DNA of 64,000 bases from Nocardioides daphniae (lineage in GTDB: Bacteria > Actinomycetota > Actinomycetes > Propionibacteriales > Nocardioidaceae): positions 3,162,001 to 3,226,000 of the forward strand of contig NZ_CP038462.1 of assembly GCF_004777465.1 (NCBI RefSeq). The letters are read 5' to 3'. Of this stretch, positions 19,291-28,147 are shown piece by piece. Both the position numbers and the translations under genes were made by a program. The notes beneath the pieces are model-generated. The model did not search any database and was not told where the DNA came from. It was given only the letters and a program-made list of their open reading frames with translations. Numbering within the stretch: position 1 is the first letter of the stretch; each line of letters opens with the position of its first letter.

Positions 19291-20162
19291 ACCGCTGGGC
19301 TTTCGTCATCTGCGTGCTGCTTCTCGGGGTCCTCAGCGTTGCTGGCCCAGCGTCAGCTGCCGCCCCTCCCCCGTGCGCGGACGACACAGGCCTCGATGAG
19401 GCAGAAATGTCCTGCGAGAAGCCGGTGACGCCAGAAGAAGCGCGTCAGTACATCGAAGAACACGGGAGCGGCCCCCAGGCCACTCACGTCTACAGGACCG
19501 TCGCCCAATGCACACCCACCAGTTCCGACAGCGGGGGTGGTTGCACAGTGCTGCAGTGCCCCAACGGCGAGCCCGGCTCGCTCTACTCGCTTGAAGAGTC
19601 CCCCATCCAGGCCGACCCACGGATCTGGACGCACATCGCGTTCGTCTGCCTCGAATCCGCCGACGAGCTCCAGACCATCTCCGCCGCCGACGTCGCCCGC
19701 GAGTTCAAACGACTCACCTGGCCCGCCGCCCGCATGACCATCCAGCCACCCGACGGCGAAACCCTGGTCAACCTGCCCACCATCTTCTTCACCAACGACA
19801 CCAGCACACAGACCCAGACCGTCACCCTGCTCGGCCAGACCGTCGAGATCGAAGCCACCCCCGCCGAATGGACCTGGCACTGGGCCACCCCCGGCGACGA
19901 CGGCACCCCCGACGACCGACAACCCTTCACCACCGCCGACCCCGGCTCACCCCACCCCAACGCCACCGTCACCCACGCCTACACCCGCGCCGACGCCACC
20001 GTCAGACACGACTCGACGTCACCTACACCGGACAGTTCCGCGTCAACAACGGCCCCTGGGAAGACATCCCGAGACCCACACCGTCAACGGCGACCCCCAG
20101 AACCTCCGCGTCCTCGAAGCACGCCCACCCTCGTTCGTGACACCCCAACCAGCTCGCCATGA
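19287..20162 (+). CDS. Secreted protein with PKD-like C-terminal region, copy 1 (three one-base losses)
   Basis: Signal peptide MNRWAFVICVLLLGVLSVAG with cleavage near PASA/A, then a region with six cysteines that are also present in copy 2, then a beta-rich C-terminal part (EWTWHWATPGDDG, PHPNATVTHAYTRADATV, LDVTYTGQFRVNNGPW) resembling PKD or Ig-like sandwiches. Compared with copy 2 it lacks one C at about 20009 (AGACACG), 20072 (ATCCCGAG) and 20130 (CGCCCACC). The three losses add to a full codon, so the original stop frame is regained and the protein ends TLVRDTPTSSP. It is translationally coupled to the lipoprotein upstream. The function is unknown. Confidence 0.72.
   Translation: MNRWAFVICVLLLGVLSVAGPASAAAPPPCADDTGLDEAEMSCEKPVTPEEARQYIEEHGSGPQATHVYRTVAQCTPTSSDSGGGCTVLQCPNGEPGSLYSLEESPIQADPRIWTHIAFVCLESADELQTISAADVAREFKRLTWPAARMTIQPPDGETLVNLPTIFFTNDTSTQTQTVTLLGQTVEIEATPAEWTWHWATPGDDGTPDDRQPFTTADPGSPHPNATVTHAYTRADATVRHDSTSPTPDSSASTTAPGKTSRDPHRQRRPPEPPRPRSTPTLVRDTPTSSP
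19625..20141 (+). repeat. Near-identical 0.5-kb segment, copy 1
   Basis: Matches 21022-21530. Five substitutions occur in the first 90 bp. From about 19712 to 20135 I see no substitutions, only indels (three single C losses here, a 2-bp loss and a GGC difference in the other copy). It encodes the C-terminal two thirds of the secreted protein. Confidence 0.88.
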
Positions 20163-20183
20163 AGACATCTCGAAAGGCCTTTC

Positions 20184-20693
20184 ATGCGTCGACGAAACGC
20201 CACGCTCCGTCCCCTGCTCTGTGCCGGGCTCCTCTCGCTCACCCTGCTGTTGACGGGGTGCGCCGAGGACGAGCCGAAGCCGAAGTTCGAGGAGCCTGCA
20301 GCCTCCCCGACGCCTAGTCCGGTCGAGGAGACGGGAGGAGTTCATTCAAGCGGTGGGCGCTTCTCGAGAAGGAGATGCAGAACACCGGGAGACCGAGGAG
20401 TACCGGGCGATCCCACGCCGGGTTGCAAGGCGTGCGTCACGTTGGCCGATCGCGTGGATGCGATCTATGGAGCGGGCGGCTACATCAAGGCGGGAGGCCG
20501 CACGGTGGTCTCGACCCAGCCGAGCGGCGCGAATGAGCACCACGTCATCGTGACCATCAAACCCACGACCTATGTGGAAACCACCGGTGGCCCGGAACAG
20601 TCCATGGCAGGAGGAACGAGCGAGTACTTGGTCACGTTGAAGGAACGAGAGTCCGGATATGTCCTAACTGACTACGTCAAGATCGCATCATGA
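20184..20693 (+). CDS. Lipoprotein, copy 2 of duplicated cassette (DUF6318-like; scrambled middle)
   Basis: Same signal as copy 1 (MRRRNATLRPLLCAGLLS, LLLTGC lipobox) and the same Pro/Glu-rich linker. Between about 20330 and 20430 the frame wanders. Aligned with copy 1, bases are lost after GAGACGG (about 20333), an off-frame change occurs near 20348, a G is missing in ACCGGGAG (about 20390) and the frame is off by two or one at ATCCCACG (about 20412). Restored, it would read about EEFIQRWALLEKEMQNTGETEEYRAI. The frame then continues correctly with TPGCKACVTLADRVDAIYGAGG to SGYVLTDYVKIAS. The 3' part is visibly less GC-rich than the neighbourhood. The function is unknown. Confidence 0.7.
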   Translation: MRRRNATLRPLLCAGLLSLTLLLTGCAEDEPKPKFEEPAASPTPSPVEETGGVHSSGGRFSRRRCRTPGDRGVPGDPTPGCKACVTLADRVDAIYGAGGYIKAGGRTVVSTQPSGANEHHVIVTIKPTTYVETTGGPEQSMAGGTSEYLVTLKERESGYVLTDYVKIAS

Positions 20694-21536
20694 CGCGCCT
20701 GATCGGTGCGGGTCTCATGCTGCTATTCGCTTTCGTTGCCATCCCTGGCACCGCTCGGGCAGACAACCCATGCCCTGTTGCCGGAGACCTGGGCGAGGTT
20801 GGCGCCGATTGCGAGACCCCCATCTCTAAAGCCGAGGCACGGGCACGCATTAGCCAGAAGGGAAGTGGTCCTGCCGCGACCCACGTGTACAGAGCCGTGC
20901 CTCAGTGCAACCCGACAACGATCCGCGAGGACGGCAGTTGCTCGTTCATTCCTTGCACGGGTGCCGAGCCTGGGTTTCGGCACTCCTTGGAGGAATCCCC
21001 CATCAACGCTGACCCGAGGGTCTGGACGCGCATCGCGTTCGTCTGCCTCGAATCCGCCGACGAGCTGCAAACCATCTCCGCCGCCGACGTAGCCCGCGAG
21101 TTCAAACGCCTCACCTGGCCCGCCGCCCGCATGACCATCCAGCCACCCGACGGCGAAACCCTGGTCAACCTGCCCACCATCTTCTTCACCAACGACACCA
21201 GCACACAGACCCAGACCGTCACCCTGCTCGGCCAGACCGTCGAGATCGAAGCCACCCCCGCCGAATGGACCTGGCACTGGGCCACCCCCGGCGACGACGG
21301 CACCCCCGACGACCGACAACCCTTCACCACCGCCGACCCCGGCTCACCCCACCCCAACGCCACCGTCCCACGCCTACACCCGCGCCGACGCCACCGTCAG
21401 ACCACGACTCGACGTCACCTACACCGGACAGTTCCGCGTCAACAACCCCTGGGAAGACATCCCCGAGACCCACACCGTCAACGGCGACCCCCAGAACCTC
21501 CGCGTCCTCGAAGCACGCCCCACCCTCGTGCGCTGA
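20690..21536 (+). CDS. Secreted protein with PKD-like C-terminal region, copy 2 (two-base loss)
   Basis: Signal peptide MTRLIGAGLMLLFAFVAIPG, cleavage near ARA/D, then six cysteines matching those of copy 1 (NPC, DC, QC, SC, PC, VC). Shared anchors are KGSGPAATHVYRAVPQC and SLEESPINADPRVW. After IAFVCLESADELQ it is almost identical to copy 1. The frame breaks at about 21366, where copy 1 has GTCACCCACGCC and this copy GTCCCACGCC (AC lost). In the restored frame it ends EARPTLVR at the TGA at 21534-21536. The ATG overlaps the lipoprotein stop (ATGA). Without correction the frame runs on to 21634 with meaningless Arg/Pro-rich sequence. Confidence 0.72.
21022..21530 (+). repeat. Near-identical 0.5-kb segment, copy 2
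   Basis: Matches 19625-20141, offset by about 1397 bp. The identity ends just before the stop: copy 1 reads CTCGTTCGTGAC and this copy CTCGTGCGCTGA. Confidence 0.88.
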
Positions 21537-21560
21537 TGCGGGCAGGGAGGCAGGCAGGGG

Positions 21561-22931
21561 TCAGGCGCAGGGGTCAGGCGCGGGGGGTGAGCCGTACGGG
21601 AGCGCGCCGACCTCGACGGTCCTGCCACCGCTGACCAGGAAGAGCTGGCCGTGGGGTCCGGTCCACAGGTGGTCGGGCGAATGGCTGGGCCTGACCCCCG
21701 GTCCGGCCGCCGGGTCGGGCACGACGTCGTACCGCCAACGGCCGTCGGTCTTGGCCCGGTGGTGTCGTCGGCACAACGGCGCGAGGTTGTCGGGCGTGGT
21801 GCCCGGACCTGACGGATCGTCGGGATCCCAGGGCACGACGTGGTCGAGGTCGCCGGACCGCGCATCACGACCGCAGAACGGGAAGACGCAACCGCGGTGC
21901 CGCAGCACCACCTGCCGACGCATCCGTGGCGGCGGATCGTGCCGCGGACTCCACGACGCATCGGCGAGGTCGACCACCGGAGTCACCGTCACCCGCGTGA
22001 CGCCCAGCCATGCCTTCAACATTTCAGTCGTGACCGGGCCGAACCGCTCGACCTCAGCGATCGCCGCGTCGTCCGACCCGCCACCCGCGGCCAGCGTCGC
22101 CAGGTCCGCCAGCGAGGCGTGGACGTACAGCTTGAGTGCCTGCCTCGGTCCGCCGCCGGTCTTGGACGCGGCAGCGCCCTCCGCCGCGAACCCGAACGCG
22201 AGCTGGTCAGCACCTTCGCGGGCCAGCGACACCAATGCCTTCACCCGCCGCGCCCCGACCGCGTCGTCGTCGCCCGCCGCGGCCAGGGCGTCGGCGTCGG
22301 TGTTGATCCGGTCCATCACCTCACCCAGAGCGACGGTGTCACCGACCGCCCGCAGTTCGGAGGTCCCCGCCCAGCCCCGTGGATGGGTCAGCTGCACGTC
22401 CCACCGCGCACGCTCAGCGGCTTCTTTCTCCTTCTGGCCCGCCGGATCCACCCGCGCCACCGCGAGCGCGATCAGCCGGTCCAACGCCGCCGCCCCGATC
22501 GAGCCAGCAGCGCCGATCAGCTGCCGGTCGACCCATCGCGCCGATTCCGGCGACAACGACCGCGTCGCGGTGGCGATCCGCCGCGCCTTCCACACCGCGA
22601 CGTCGAGGGCCCGCACCTGGTCCCACAACCGCGGCAACCGGTGCGCCAGGTCCAGCACGTCAGCGAGCATCGTCTGCGCCGACGCCGGCGAGACCCGCAA
22701 TGCACCCGCCAGCGGCTCGGCCGTGAAGGCCGCGACCCCTGGCGTACCGTCGCCGCCGGGGAACTCGTCAGCCGAGAGCACCCCGCCCTCACCCACCGCA
22801 GGGTGGGCGTAGGCCCACCGCAGCACCCACTCCAGCTGCTGCACCTCGACCAGCGCGACCAGGTCGCGGTGCTCGGCGACGGCCGCGAGCATCGAGCGCT
22901 CGTCGAGGTCGTCTGCGGTGGTGGCTTCCAT
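21561..22931 (-). CDS. DUF222 / HNH endonuclease domain protein (13E12-repeat type)
   Basis: A 456-residue protein of the actinobacterial DUF222-HNH family, multi-copy in many genomes and related to the mycobacterial 13E12 repeat proteins. The helical DUF222 region covers roughly residues 1-330. The C-terminal HNH nuclease has CVFPFCGRDARSGDLDHVVPWD, then TPDNLAPLCRRHHRAKT, with two CxxC-like zinc ligands and the catalytic histidine. The biological role is not established; members are thought to move or convert between loci. It lies convergent with the duplicated cassette (25-bp gap) and divergent from the S66 peptidase. Confidence 0.9.
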   Translation of the reverse strand: MEATTADDLDERSMLAAVAEHRDLVALVEVQQLEWVLRWAYAHPAVGEGGVLSADEFPGGDGTPGVAAFTAEPLAGALRVSPASAQTMLADVLDLAHRLPRLWDQVRALDVAVWKARRIATATRSLSPESARWVDRQLIGAAGSIGAAALDRLIALAVARVDPAGQKEKEAAERARWDVQLTHPRGWAGTSELRAVGDTVALGEVMDRINTDADALAAAGDDDAVGARRVKALVSLAREGADQLAFGFAAEGAAASKTGGGPRQALKLYVHASLADLATLAAGGGSDDAAIAEVERFGPVTTEMLKAWLGVTRVTVTPVVDLADASWSPRHDPPPRMRRQVVLRHRGCVFPFCGRDARSGDLDHVVPWDPDDPSGPGTTPDNLAPLCRRHHRAKTDGRWRYDVVPDPAAGPGVRPSHSPDHLWTGPHGQLFLVSGGRTVEVGALPYGSPPAPDPCA

Positions 22932-23008
22932 GGATCAACCCAACCAGGGGGCGCCGACAGTTTCGAAAGGCGGTTTTCAGGCTGGCGACAAGACGGCACG
23001 ATGGGCGC

Positions 23009-24018
23009 ATGCTCCGCTTCCCCGCACCCCTCGAGCCCGGCGACACCATCGGCGTGACCGCTCCCTCCGCAGGCGCGTCCGGCCCGGGCATGGACCGCCT
23101 GAGGTTCTGCATGGACTGGCTCCGCGACAAGGGGTACGAGGTCGTCGTCGGCGACTGCCTCGAGGGCGGCGGCGTCACCTCCGCCCCGTCGAGCAGCGGG
23201 CCGCCGAGCTCACCTCCATGCTGGCCGACCCGGCAATCCGCTGCGTCCTGCCGCCGTGGGGCGGGGAGACCGCGATCGACCTCGTCGACCTGCTCGACTG
23301 GGACACCCTCACCGCCGCCGAACCGACCTGGATGGTCGGCTTCTCCGACCTCTCCACGCTGCTGCTGCCGATCACCACCCGCCTCGGCTGGGCCACTGTC
23401 CACGGCGACAACCTCGCCGACACCCCCTACCGCCAACCCGACGGACTCCTCTCCTGGCTCGAGCTCGCCTCGTCTCCCGGACCGCACGTCCAGCGCGACT
23501 CCGGACTCATCACCACCTGGGGCGACTTCGCCGAGGAGCCGCGCGGCACCGAGTGGAAGCCAGTCGGCGAGGGCAGCTGGCGCCTGCACGGTGCCGACCG
23601 GCTCACCGCCACCGGCCGCCTCGTCGGAGGCTGCGTCGAGACGGTCGGCCACCTCGCGGGCACCGCGTACGGCGACGTCGCCTCCTTCGGTCGCGAACAC
23701 GCCGACGACGGCCTCATCGTCTACCTCGAGGCCTGCGAGGACCCGGCGTACTCGATCTGCCGCCACCTGCACACGATGCGACTGGCCGGCTGGTTCGACC
23801 ACGCCACCGCGATCCTCATCGGTCGCACCCGAGCCCCGACCAGCGACGGGCTGACGCAGGACGAGGCCGTGCTCGACGCCCTCGGCCGCCTCGACCTGCC
23901 GATCGTGCTCGACCTCGAGATCGGCCACGTCGGCCCTCACCTGCCGCTGGTCAACGGCGCGCTCGCGACCGTCACCGTCGACGGCGACACCCGTACGATC
24001 ACGCAGGAGCTGCGCTGA
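23009..24018 (+). CDS. S66-family peptidase (LD-carboxypeptidase / MccF-like; frameshifted)
   Basis: Serine peptidase of the LD-carboxypeptidase/microcin-C-immunity fold. Members cut murein tetrapeptides or detoxify aminoacyl nucleotides such as processed microcin C. Motifs: the N-terminal GDTIGVTAPSAGAS, the nucleophile in WMVGFSDLSTLLLPI, and later EACEDP and IGHVGPHLPLVNGA with the catalytic Glu and His. The frame breaks near 23192 where one C is missing (GCCCC-GTCGAG); restored it reads VTSAPVEQRAAELTSMLADP. The nearby sequence (GFSDLS, EEPRGTEWKPVGEGSW) resembles the MccF side of the family more than murein LdcA, but this is a weak inference. Confidence 0.85.
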
Positions 24019-24045
24019 CGGCTCGGCGCTGGCTCAGCTCTGGGC

Positions 24046-24854
24046 TCAGCCCTGGGTGGTCGTCTGACCGAGGTGCGTACGCGCGAACTCCAGCGACTCG
24101 CGCAGGTCGGCGACCCGCTCCTCCTTGCTGGAGCAGCGGCGGGTGTTGATCTCCAGCACCACCGCGCCGTCGAAGCCCGTCTCGACGATGTGCTGCAGGA
24201 ACTTGTCCGCCCCCATGGTCCCGCGGCGGGCACCAGGTGCTCGTCCTTGGCGCTGCCGGTGCCGTCGGTGAGGTGCACGTGCTGCAGCCGTGACCCCATC
24301 CGCTGGGCCATCTCGATGACGTCGTCGCCTGCGATCGCGGCGTGGGAGATGTCGATGGTGGTGTGCGCGAAGCTGCCGGACGAGGGGTCCCAGTGCGGCA
24401 GGTACATCCCGCCCGCGGTGACGCCCCGCTTGCCGGCGGTCGCGCGCCACGGATACATGTTCTCGACCGCGAAGTGCAGCCCGGTCGACTCCTCCAGGCC
24501 CGCGATGCCCTCCTCGAAGCGCGCCGCGTACTCCTTCTGCCAGCGGAACGGCGGGTGCACGACGACGGTCGGGGCGCCCAGCGCGTGCGCCAGCGCCGCC
24601 GAGCGGTGGAGCTTGCCCCACGGCTCGGTGCCCCAGACCCGCTGCGTCCACAGCAGGCACGGCGCGTGCACGGCGCAGACCGGCATCTCGTGGTGGTCGG
24701 AGAGCTGCTTGAGCGCCGCCGTCTGCTGGGCGACGCCGTCCATCCCGACCATCACCTCGACGGCGTCGTAGCCGACCTGCGCCGCGTAGGCGAAGCCCGC
24801 GGCCGTCGACTCGGGATAGATCGAGACCGTGGAGAGACCCACCGTGATCGCCAT
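24046..24854 (-). CDS. Sugar phosphate isomerase/epimerase family TIM-barrel protein (frameshifted)
   Basis: Xylose-isomerase-like TIM barrel with VGYDAVEVMVGMDG, VCAVHAPCLLW, VVVHPPFRWQKEY, FAVENMYPWR, TTIDISHAAIAGDD and HVHLTDGTGSAKDEHLVP, carrying the usual metal-binding His, Glu and Asp. One base is missing near 24224 (CCCG-CCGCGGG). Restored it reads LVPGRGTMGADKFLQHIVETG and continues to EFARTHLGQTTTQG at 24046. It is next to ppx; in M. tuberculosis a similar gene (Rv0498, as I recall) lies between ppx and proC. The substrate is unknown. Confidence 0.85.
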
Positions 24855-24866
24855 GTCAGCCCGCGC

Positions 24867-25802
24867 TCAGTCGAGGATGGAGATCTGGTCGAAGCGCTCG
24901 AGAATGACTCCCTCGCGCAGCGCCCACGGGCAGATCTCGAGCTCGGACAGGTCGAAGATGTCCATCACCCCTTGGGCGACCAGGGCACCGGGCAGCATCT
25001 GGTGCGCACGGCTCGGGGAGACCCCGGGCAGGTCGGCCATCTTCTCCGGCGGGGTGGCGATCAGCGTCGGCAGCCAGGCCTCCAGGTCGTCGCGGCGCAG
25101 CGTACGGGGCACGAGGTGGCCCTCCGACGACGGCGCGGCGCCGCAGATGCGGGCCAGGGAGCGGAAGGTCTTGGAGGTGGCGGCCGCTCGGTGCGGGGCG
25201 CCGTGGCGCAGCAGGTGGCCGGCGTCGCGGGCGATCTCGGAGCGGATCCGGCGACGCAGCTCGCGCAGGGTGACCTCGTCGGGCTCGGCCCCGCCGAAGA
25301 AGTCGCGGGCCAGGCGCGCGGCTCCCAGCGGGATCGACCAGGCGACGTCGGGCGACTCGTCGGGCCCGCCGGCGATCTCGAGCGAGCCGCCGCCGATGTC
25401 GAAGACGGCCAGGCGTCCGGCCGACCAGCCGAACCACCGGCGTACGGCCAGGAAGGTCAGCCGCGCCTCGTCCTCCCCCGACAGCACCTCGATGCGGGTG
25501 CCGGTCTTCTCCGCGACGTGGTCGAGCACCTGGTCGGTGTTGTCGGCCTCGCGCACGGCCGAGGTGGCGAAGGCCAGCATCTCCTCGCAGCCCCTGTCCT
25601 CGGCGACCTCCATCGCGGCGGCCGTGAAGTCGGTCAGCGCGTCGATCCCGGCCTGCGACAACGACCCGTCGGCGGTGAGGTGCTCGGCGAGGCGGAGCGG
25701 CTCCTTGTAGGAGAAGGCGGGCAGCGGCGCAGCGCCTCCGTGGGCGTCCACGACGAGCAGGTGGCCCGTGTTGGAACCGATGTCGAGGACTCCCAGCCGC
25801 AT
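24867..25802 (-). CDS. Ppx/GppA family exopolyphosphatase
   Basis: ASKHA-fold phosphatase of 311 residues acting on polyphosphate and/or (p)ppGpp precursors. The N-terminal nucleotide-binding loop is [22 protein letters not shown]; the second phosphate loop is [15 protein letters not shown]. Other conserved parts are [11 protein letters not shown] and [17 protein letters not shown] start at the ATG at 25802 ([10 protein letters not shown]). It lacks the long C-terminal HD-like domain of E. coli GppA, as is usual for the short actinobacterial forms. Confidence 0.9.
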   Translation of the reverse strand: MRLGVLDIGSNTGHLLVVDAHGGAAPLPAFSYKEPLRLAEHLTADGSLSQAGIDALTDFTAAAMEVAEDRGCEEMLAFATSAVREADNTDQVLDHVAEKTGTRIEVLSGEDEARLTFLAVRRWFGWSAGRLAVFDIGGGSLEIAGGPDESPDVAWSIPLGAARLARDFFGGAEPDEVTLRELRRRIRSEIARDAGHLLRHGAPHRAAATSKTFRSLARICGAAPSSEGHLVPRTLRRDDLEAWLPTLIATPPEKMADLPGVSPSRAHQMLPGALVAQGVMDIFDLSELEICPWALREGVILERFDQISILD

Positions 25803-25867
25803 GGCCACCAACCTACCCGGCCGATCGTTCGGACAGGCAGCAGTCGCCCAGAACCTAGAATCGGCAG

Positions 25868-26638
25868 GTGCCCGAAGTCGACCTCGTTTTTCCCCGCGCC
25901 CACGTCGAGTTCGCCGACCCCGCCGACGCCGACCAGGTCTTCCGCTGCGACCTGACCTGGCTCACCTCCGCCTGGACCTGCATCTTCGGCCAGGGCTGCC
26001 CGGGCATCTACGACACCTCCCCCGACGTCGGCTGCTGCACCCTCGGCGCGCACTTCTCCGACGCCGAGGACGAGCAGCGGGTGGCGGGCTTCGTGGCCCA
26101 GCTGACGCCTGCGCAGTGGCAGCAGCACCCCGGCCGTGAGGTCGAGGAGGGCGACTGGATCGCACTGGACGACGACGGCGAGCGCAAGACCCGGGTCACC
26201 ACGGTCGACGACCAGCCGGCCTGCGTCTTCGCCAACCGCCCCGGCTTCGCGGGCGGCGAGGGGTGCGCGCTGCACGGCCTGGCGCTGCAGGTCGGCCGCG
26301 ACCCGCTCGAGACCAAGCCCGACGTCTGCTGGCAGCTGCCGATCCGGCGCACCTACCGCACCGTCGAGCTGCCCGACGACACGTCGTACCTCGAGATCTC
26401 CATCGGCGAGTACGACCGTCGTGGCTGGGGCCCGGGCGGGCACGACCTGGACTGGTACTGCTCGGGCAACACCGAGGCGCACGTCGCCGTCGAGCCCGTC
26501 TACGTGTCGTACGCAGCCGAGCTCACCGAGCTCATGGGCGCACCGGCGTACGCAGCCCTGGTCGCGCACTGCGAGGCGCACGTTCGGTCGCGCTCCGCAC
26601 TGGCGATACACCCTGCCACCCGCGCTGCGCAAGGGTGA
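25868..26638 (+). CDS. Conserved cysteine-rich protein of unknown function
   Basis: A 256-residue protein not confidently assigned to a characterised family. It starts at a GTG, without signal peptide or membrane segment, so it is probably cytoplasmic. It has ten cysteines at about residues 27, 38, 44, 56, 57, 119, 133, 154, 198 and 235. They occur in motifs such as [23 protein letters not shown] and [12 protein letters not shown]. The spacing resembles zinc- or iron-sulfur-binding cysteine clusters (YkgJ or DUF3109-like), which is inference. It is divergent from ppx, with 65 bp between. Confidence 0.75.
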   Translation: MPEVDLVFPRAHVEFADPADADQVFRCDLTWLTSAWTCIFGQGCPGIYDTSPDVGCCTLGAHFSDAEDEQRVAGFVAQLTPAQWQQHPGREVEEGDWIALDDDGERKTRVTTVDDQPACVFANRPGFAGGEGCALHGLALQVGRDPLETKPDVCWQLPIRRTYRTVELPDDTSYLEISIGEYDRRGWGPGGHDLDWYCSGNTEAHVAVEPVYVSYAAELTELMGAPAYAALVAHCEAHVRSRSALAIHPATRAAQG

Positions 26639-26723
26639 CGCCGCTCCTGACCAACACCCTCGACGTCAAGAGACCTTGACCCCGGTTTAGGTCTGACATC
26701 TGGGGTGTGGGAACAATCTCAGC

Positions 26724-27362
26724 ATGCGCCTCGACCACCTCAGCTACGCCGCTGGCCCTGACGGACTCGCAGGGACCGCCGCGCGTCTCGGCGAACTGCT
26801 CGGCGCCGAGTTCGTGGACGGTGGGGTCCACCCCCGGTTCGGCACCCGCAACCGCACGCTCGCGCTGGCGAACGACACGTACCTCGAGATCGTCGAGGTT
26901 CTGGACCACCCCGCCTCCGACAAGGCCCCCTTCGGGCAGGCCGTGCGCGCCCGCTCCGCCCTCGGCGGCGGCTGGCTCGGCTGGGTCGTCAAGGTCCGCG
27001 ACATCTCGCACGCCGAGCGTCGCCTCGGCCGTGAGGCCGTGCAGGGCAACCGCCACCGCCCCGACGGCACCGAGCTCCGTTGGAAGCAGGTCGGCGTCAA
27101 CGGCCTGATCTCCGACCCGCAGCTGCCCTTCTTCGTGCAGTGGCAGACCAGCAAGGAGCTCCACCCGAGCGCCGGCGCCGACGGCTCGCTCGCGCTGGAG
27201 CGCCTGGAGATCGCCGGTGACCCGCAGCGCGTCAGCGAGTGGCTCGGCCAGTCCGTCGAGGCTCCCCTCGAGGACATCGACGTCGAGTGGGTCGCGCCCA
27301 ACGGCACCCCCGGCATCATGGCCGTCCAGTTCCGCACCCCGAACGGCCTGGTCCGGATCTGA
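26724..27362 (+). CDS. VOC-superfamily (glyoxalase-like) protein
   Basis: A 212-residue protein with the paired beta-alpha-beta folds of the vicinal-oxygen-chelate family: RLDHLSYAAGPDGLAGTA at the start, HPRFGTRNRTLALANDTYLE, LPFFVQWQTSKELHP and an ending GIMAVQFRTPNGLVRI. It fits the glyoxalase-like-domain group, whose substrates are mostly unknown. A -35-like TTGACC lies about 55 bp upstream. The stop is followed closely by the methyltransferase, suggesting cotranscription. Confidence 0.85.
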   Translation: MRLDHLSYAAGPDGLAGTAARLGELLGAEFVDGGVHPRFGTRNRTLALANDTYLEIVEVLDHPASDKAPFGQAVRARSALGGGWLGWVVKVRDISHAERRLGREAVQGNRHRPDGTELRWKQVGVNGLISDPQLPFFVQWQTSKELHPSAGADGSLALERLEIAGDPQRVSEWLGQSVEAPLEDIDVEWVAPNGTPGIMAVQFRTPNGLVRI

Positions 27363-27391
27363 CCGCGTGGCGAGGACTCGCGCCGCACGGC

Positions 27392-28092
27392 GTGCGGCCG
27401 AGCCCCAACATCTGGCACCACACCGCGACGTACGAGGTCGAGAACCGCGCCGTCGACCCTGACGGCCACCTGGTCGCGGCGATGCGCGAGGTCGCGTCGT
27501 GGCGAGCCCGGACCGTGCTCGACCTCGGCTGCGGCACCGGCTTCCACCTGCCTTTCTTCGCCGAGGAGGCCGCGCAGGTGATCGGCGTCGAGCCGCACCC
27601 GCCGCTGGTGCAGCTCGCGCGGCGGCGCACGAAGTCGCTCCCGCACGTCTCGGTCCTGGGCGGCACCGCCCAGCAGGTGCCGCTGCCCGACGCGTCGGTC
27701 GACGTCGTGCACGCGCGCTGGGCCTACTTCTTCGGCCCCGGCAGCGAGCCCGGGCTGGCGGAGCTGGACCGCGTCGTACGCCGCGGGGGCACCGCGATGG
27801 TGATCGACAACGACGCGACCCGCTCGACCTTCGGGCCTGGTTCCGCCGCGGCTACCCGATGGTCGACCCGGACGCCGTCGAACGGTTCTGGTCCTCGCAC
27901 GGGTGGCAGCGGCGCAGCGTCGACATGGGGTGGCGCTTCGACACCTGGGCGGACCTCGAGGCCGTGCTCCGCATCGAGTTCGACCCGGCCACCGCGGAGG
28001 CCGCGATCGCCGAGCACCGCGAGCGCCACGGGGCCGCGCTGTCGGGGCTGTCGGTCGACTACGCGGTCAACCTGTGGTGGAAGAGCTACTGA
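27392..28092 (+). CDS. Class I SAM-dependent methyltransferase (frameshifted)
   Basis: Rossmann methyltransferase with motif I VLDLGCGTGFHLPFF, the acidic end of beta2 GVEPHPPLVQLA, and VDVVHARWAYFFGPG. The frame breaks near 27833, where TTCGGG-CCTGG lacks a G; restored it reads STFGAWFRRGYPMVDPDAVERFW and ends with VNLWWKSY. The start is uncertain; I use the GTG at 27392 (VRPSPNIWHH). Left uncorrected, the N-terminal frame stays open into radA and produces a false 700-plus-residue fusion. The substrate is unknown. Confidence 0.82.
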
Positions 28093-28147
28093 GCGGCCTC
28101 CGGGGCGGGGCAACGGAGTTGTCGGCGCCCTCCCCTACCGTGCTCGC

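Larger units (their letters stand above)
18785..21536 (+). repeat. Tandem duplication of a lipoprotein plus secreted-protein gene pair
   Basis: Unit 1 (18785-20162) and unit 2 (20184-21536) have the same gene order, the same 4-bp ATGA coupling within each pair and nearly the same ribosome-site context (GAAAGGCC before ATGCGTCGACG). Similarity is patchy: high at the 5' end of the lipoprotein, low through its middle and the first half of the secreted protein, then essentially identical over the 3' end. Unit 2 follows unit 1 by only 21 bp. Confidence 0.85.
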
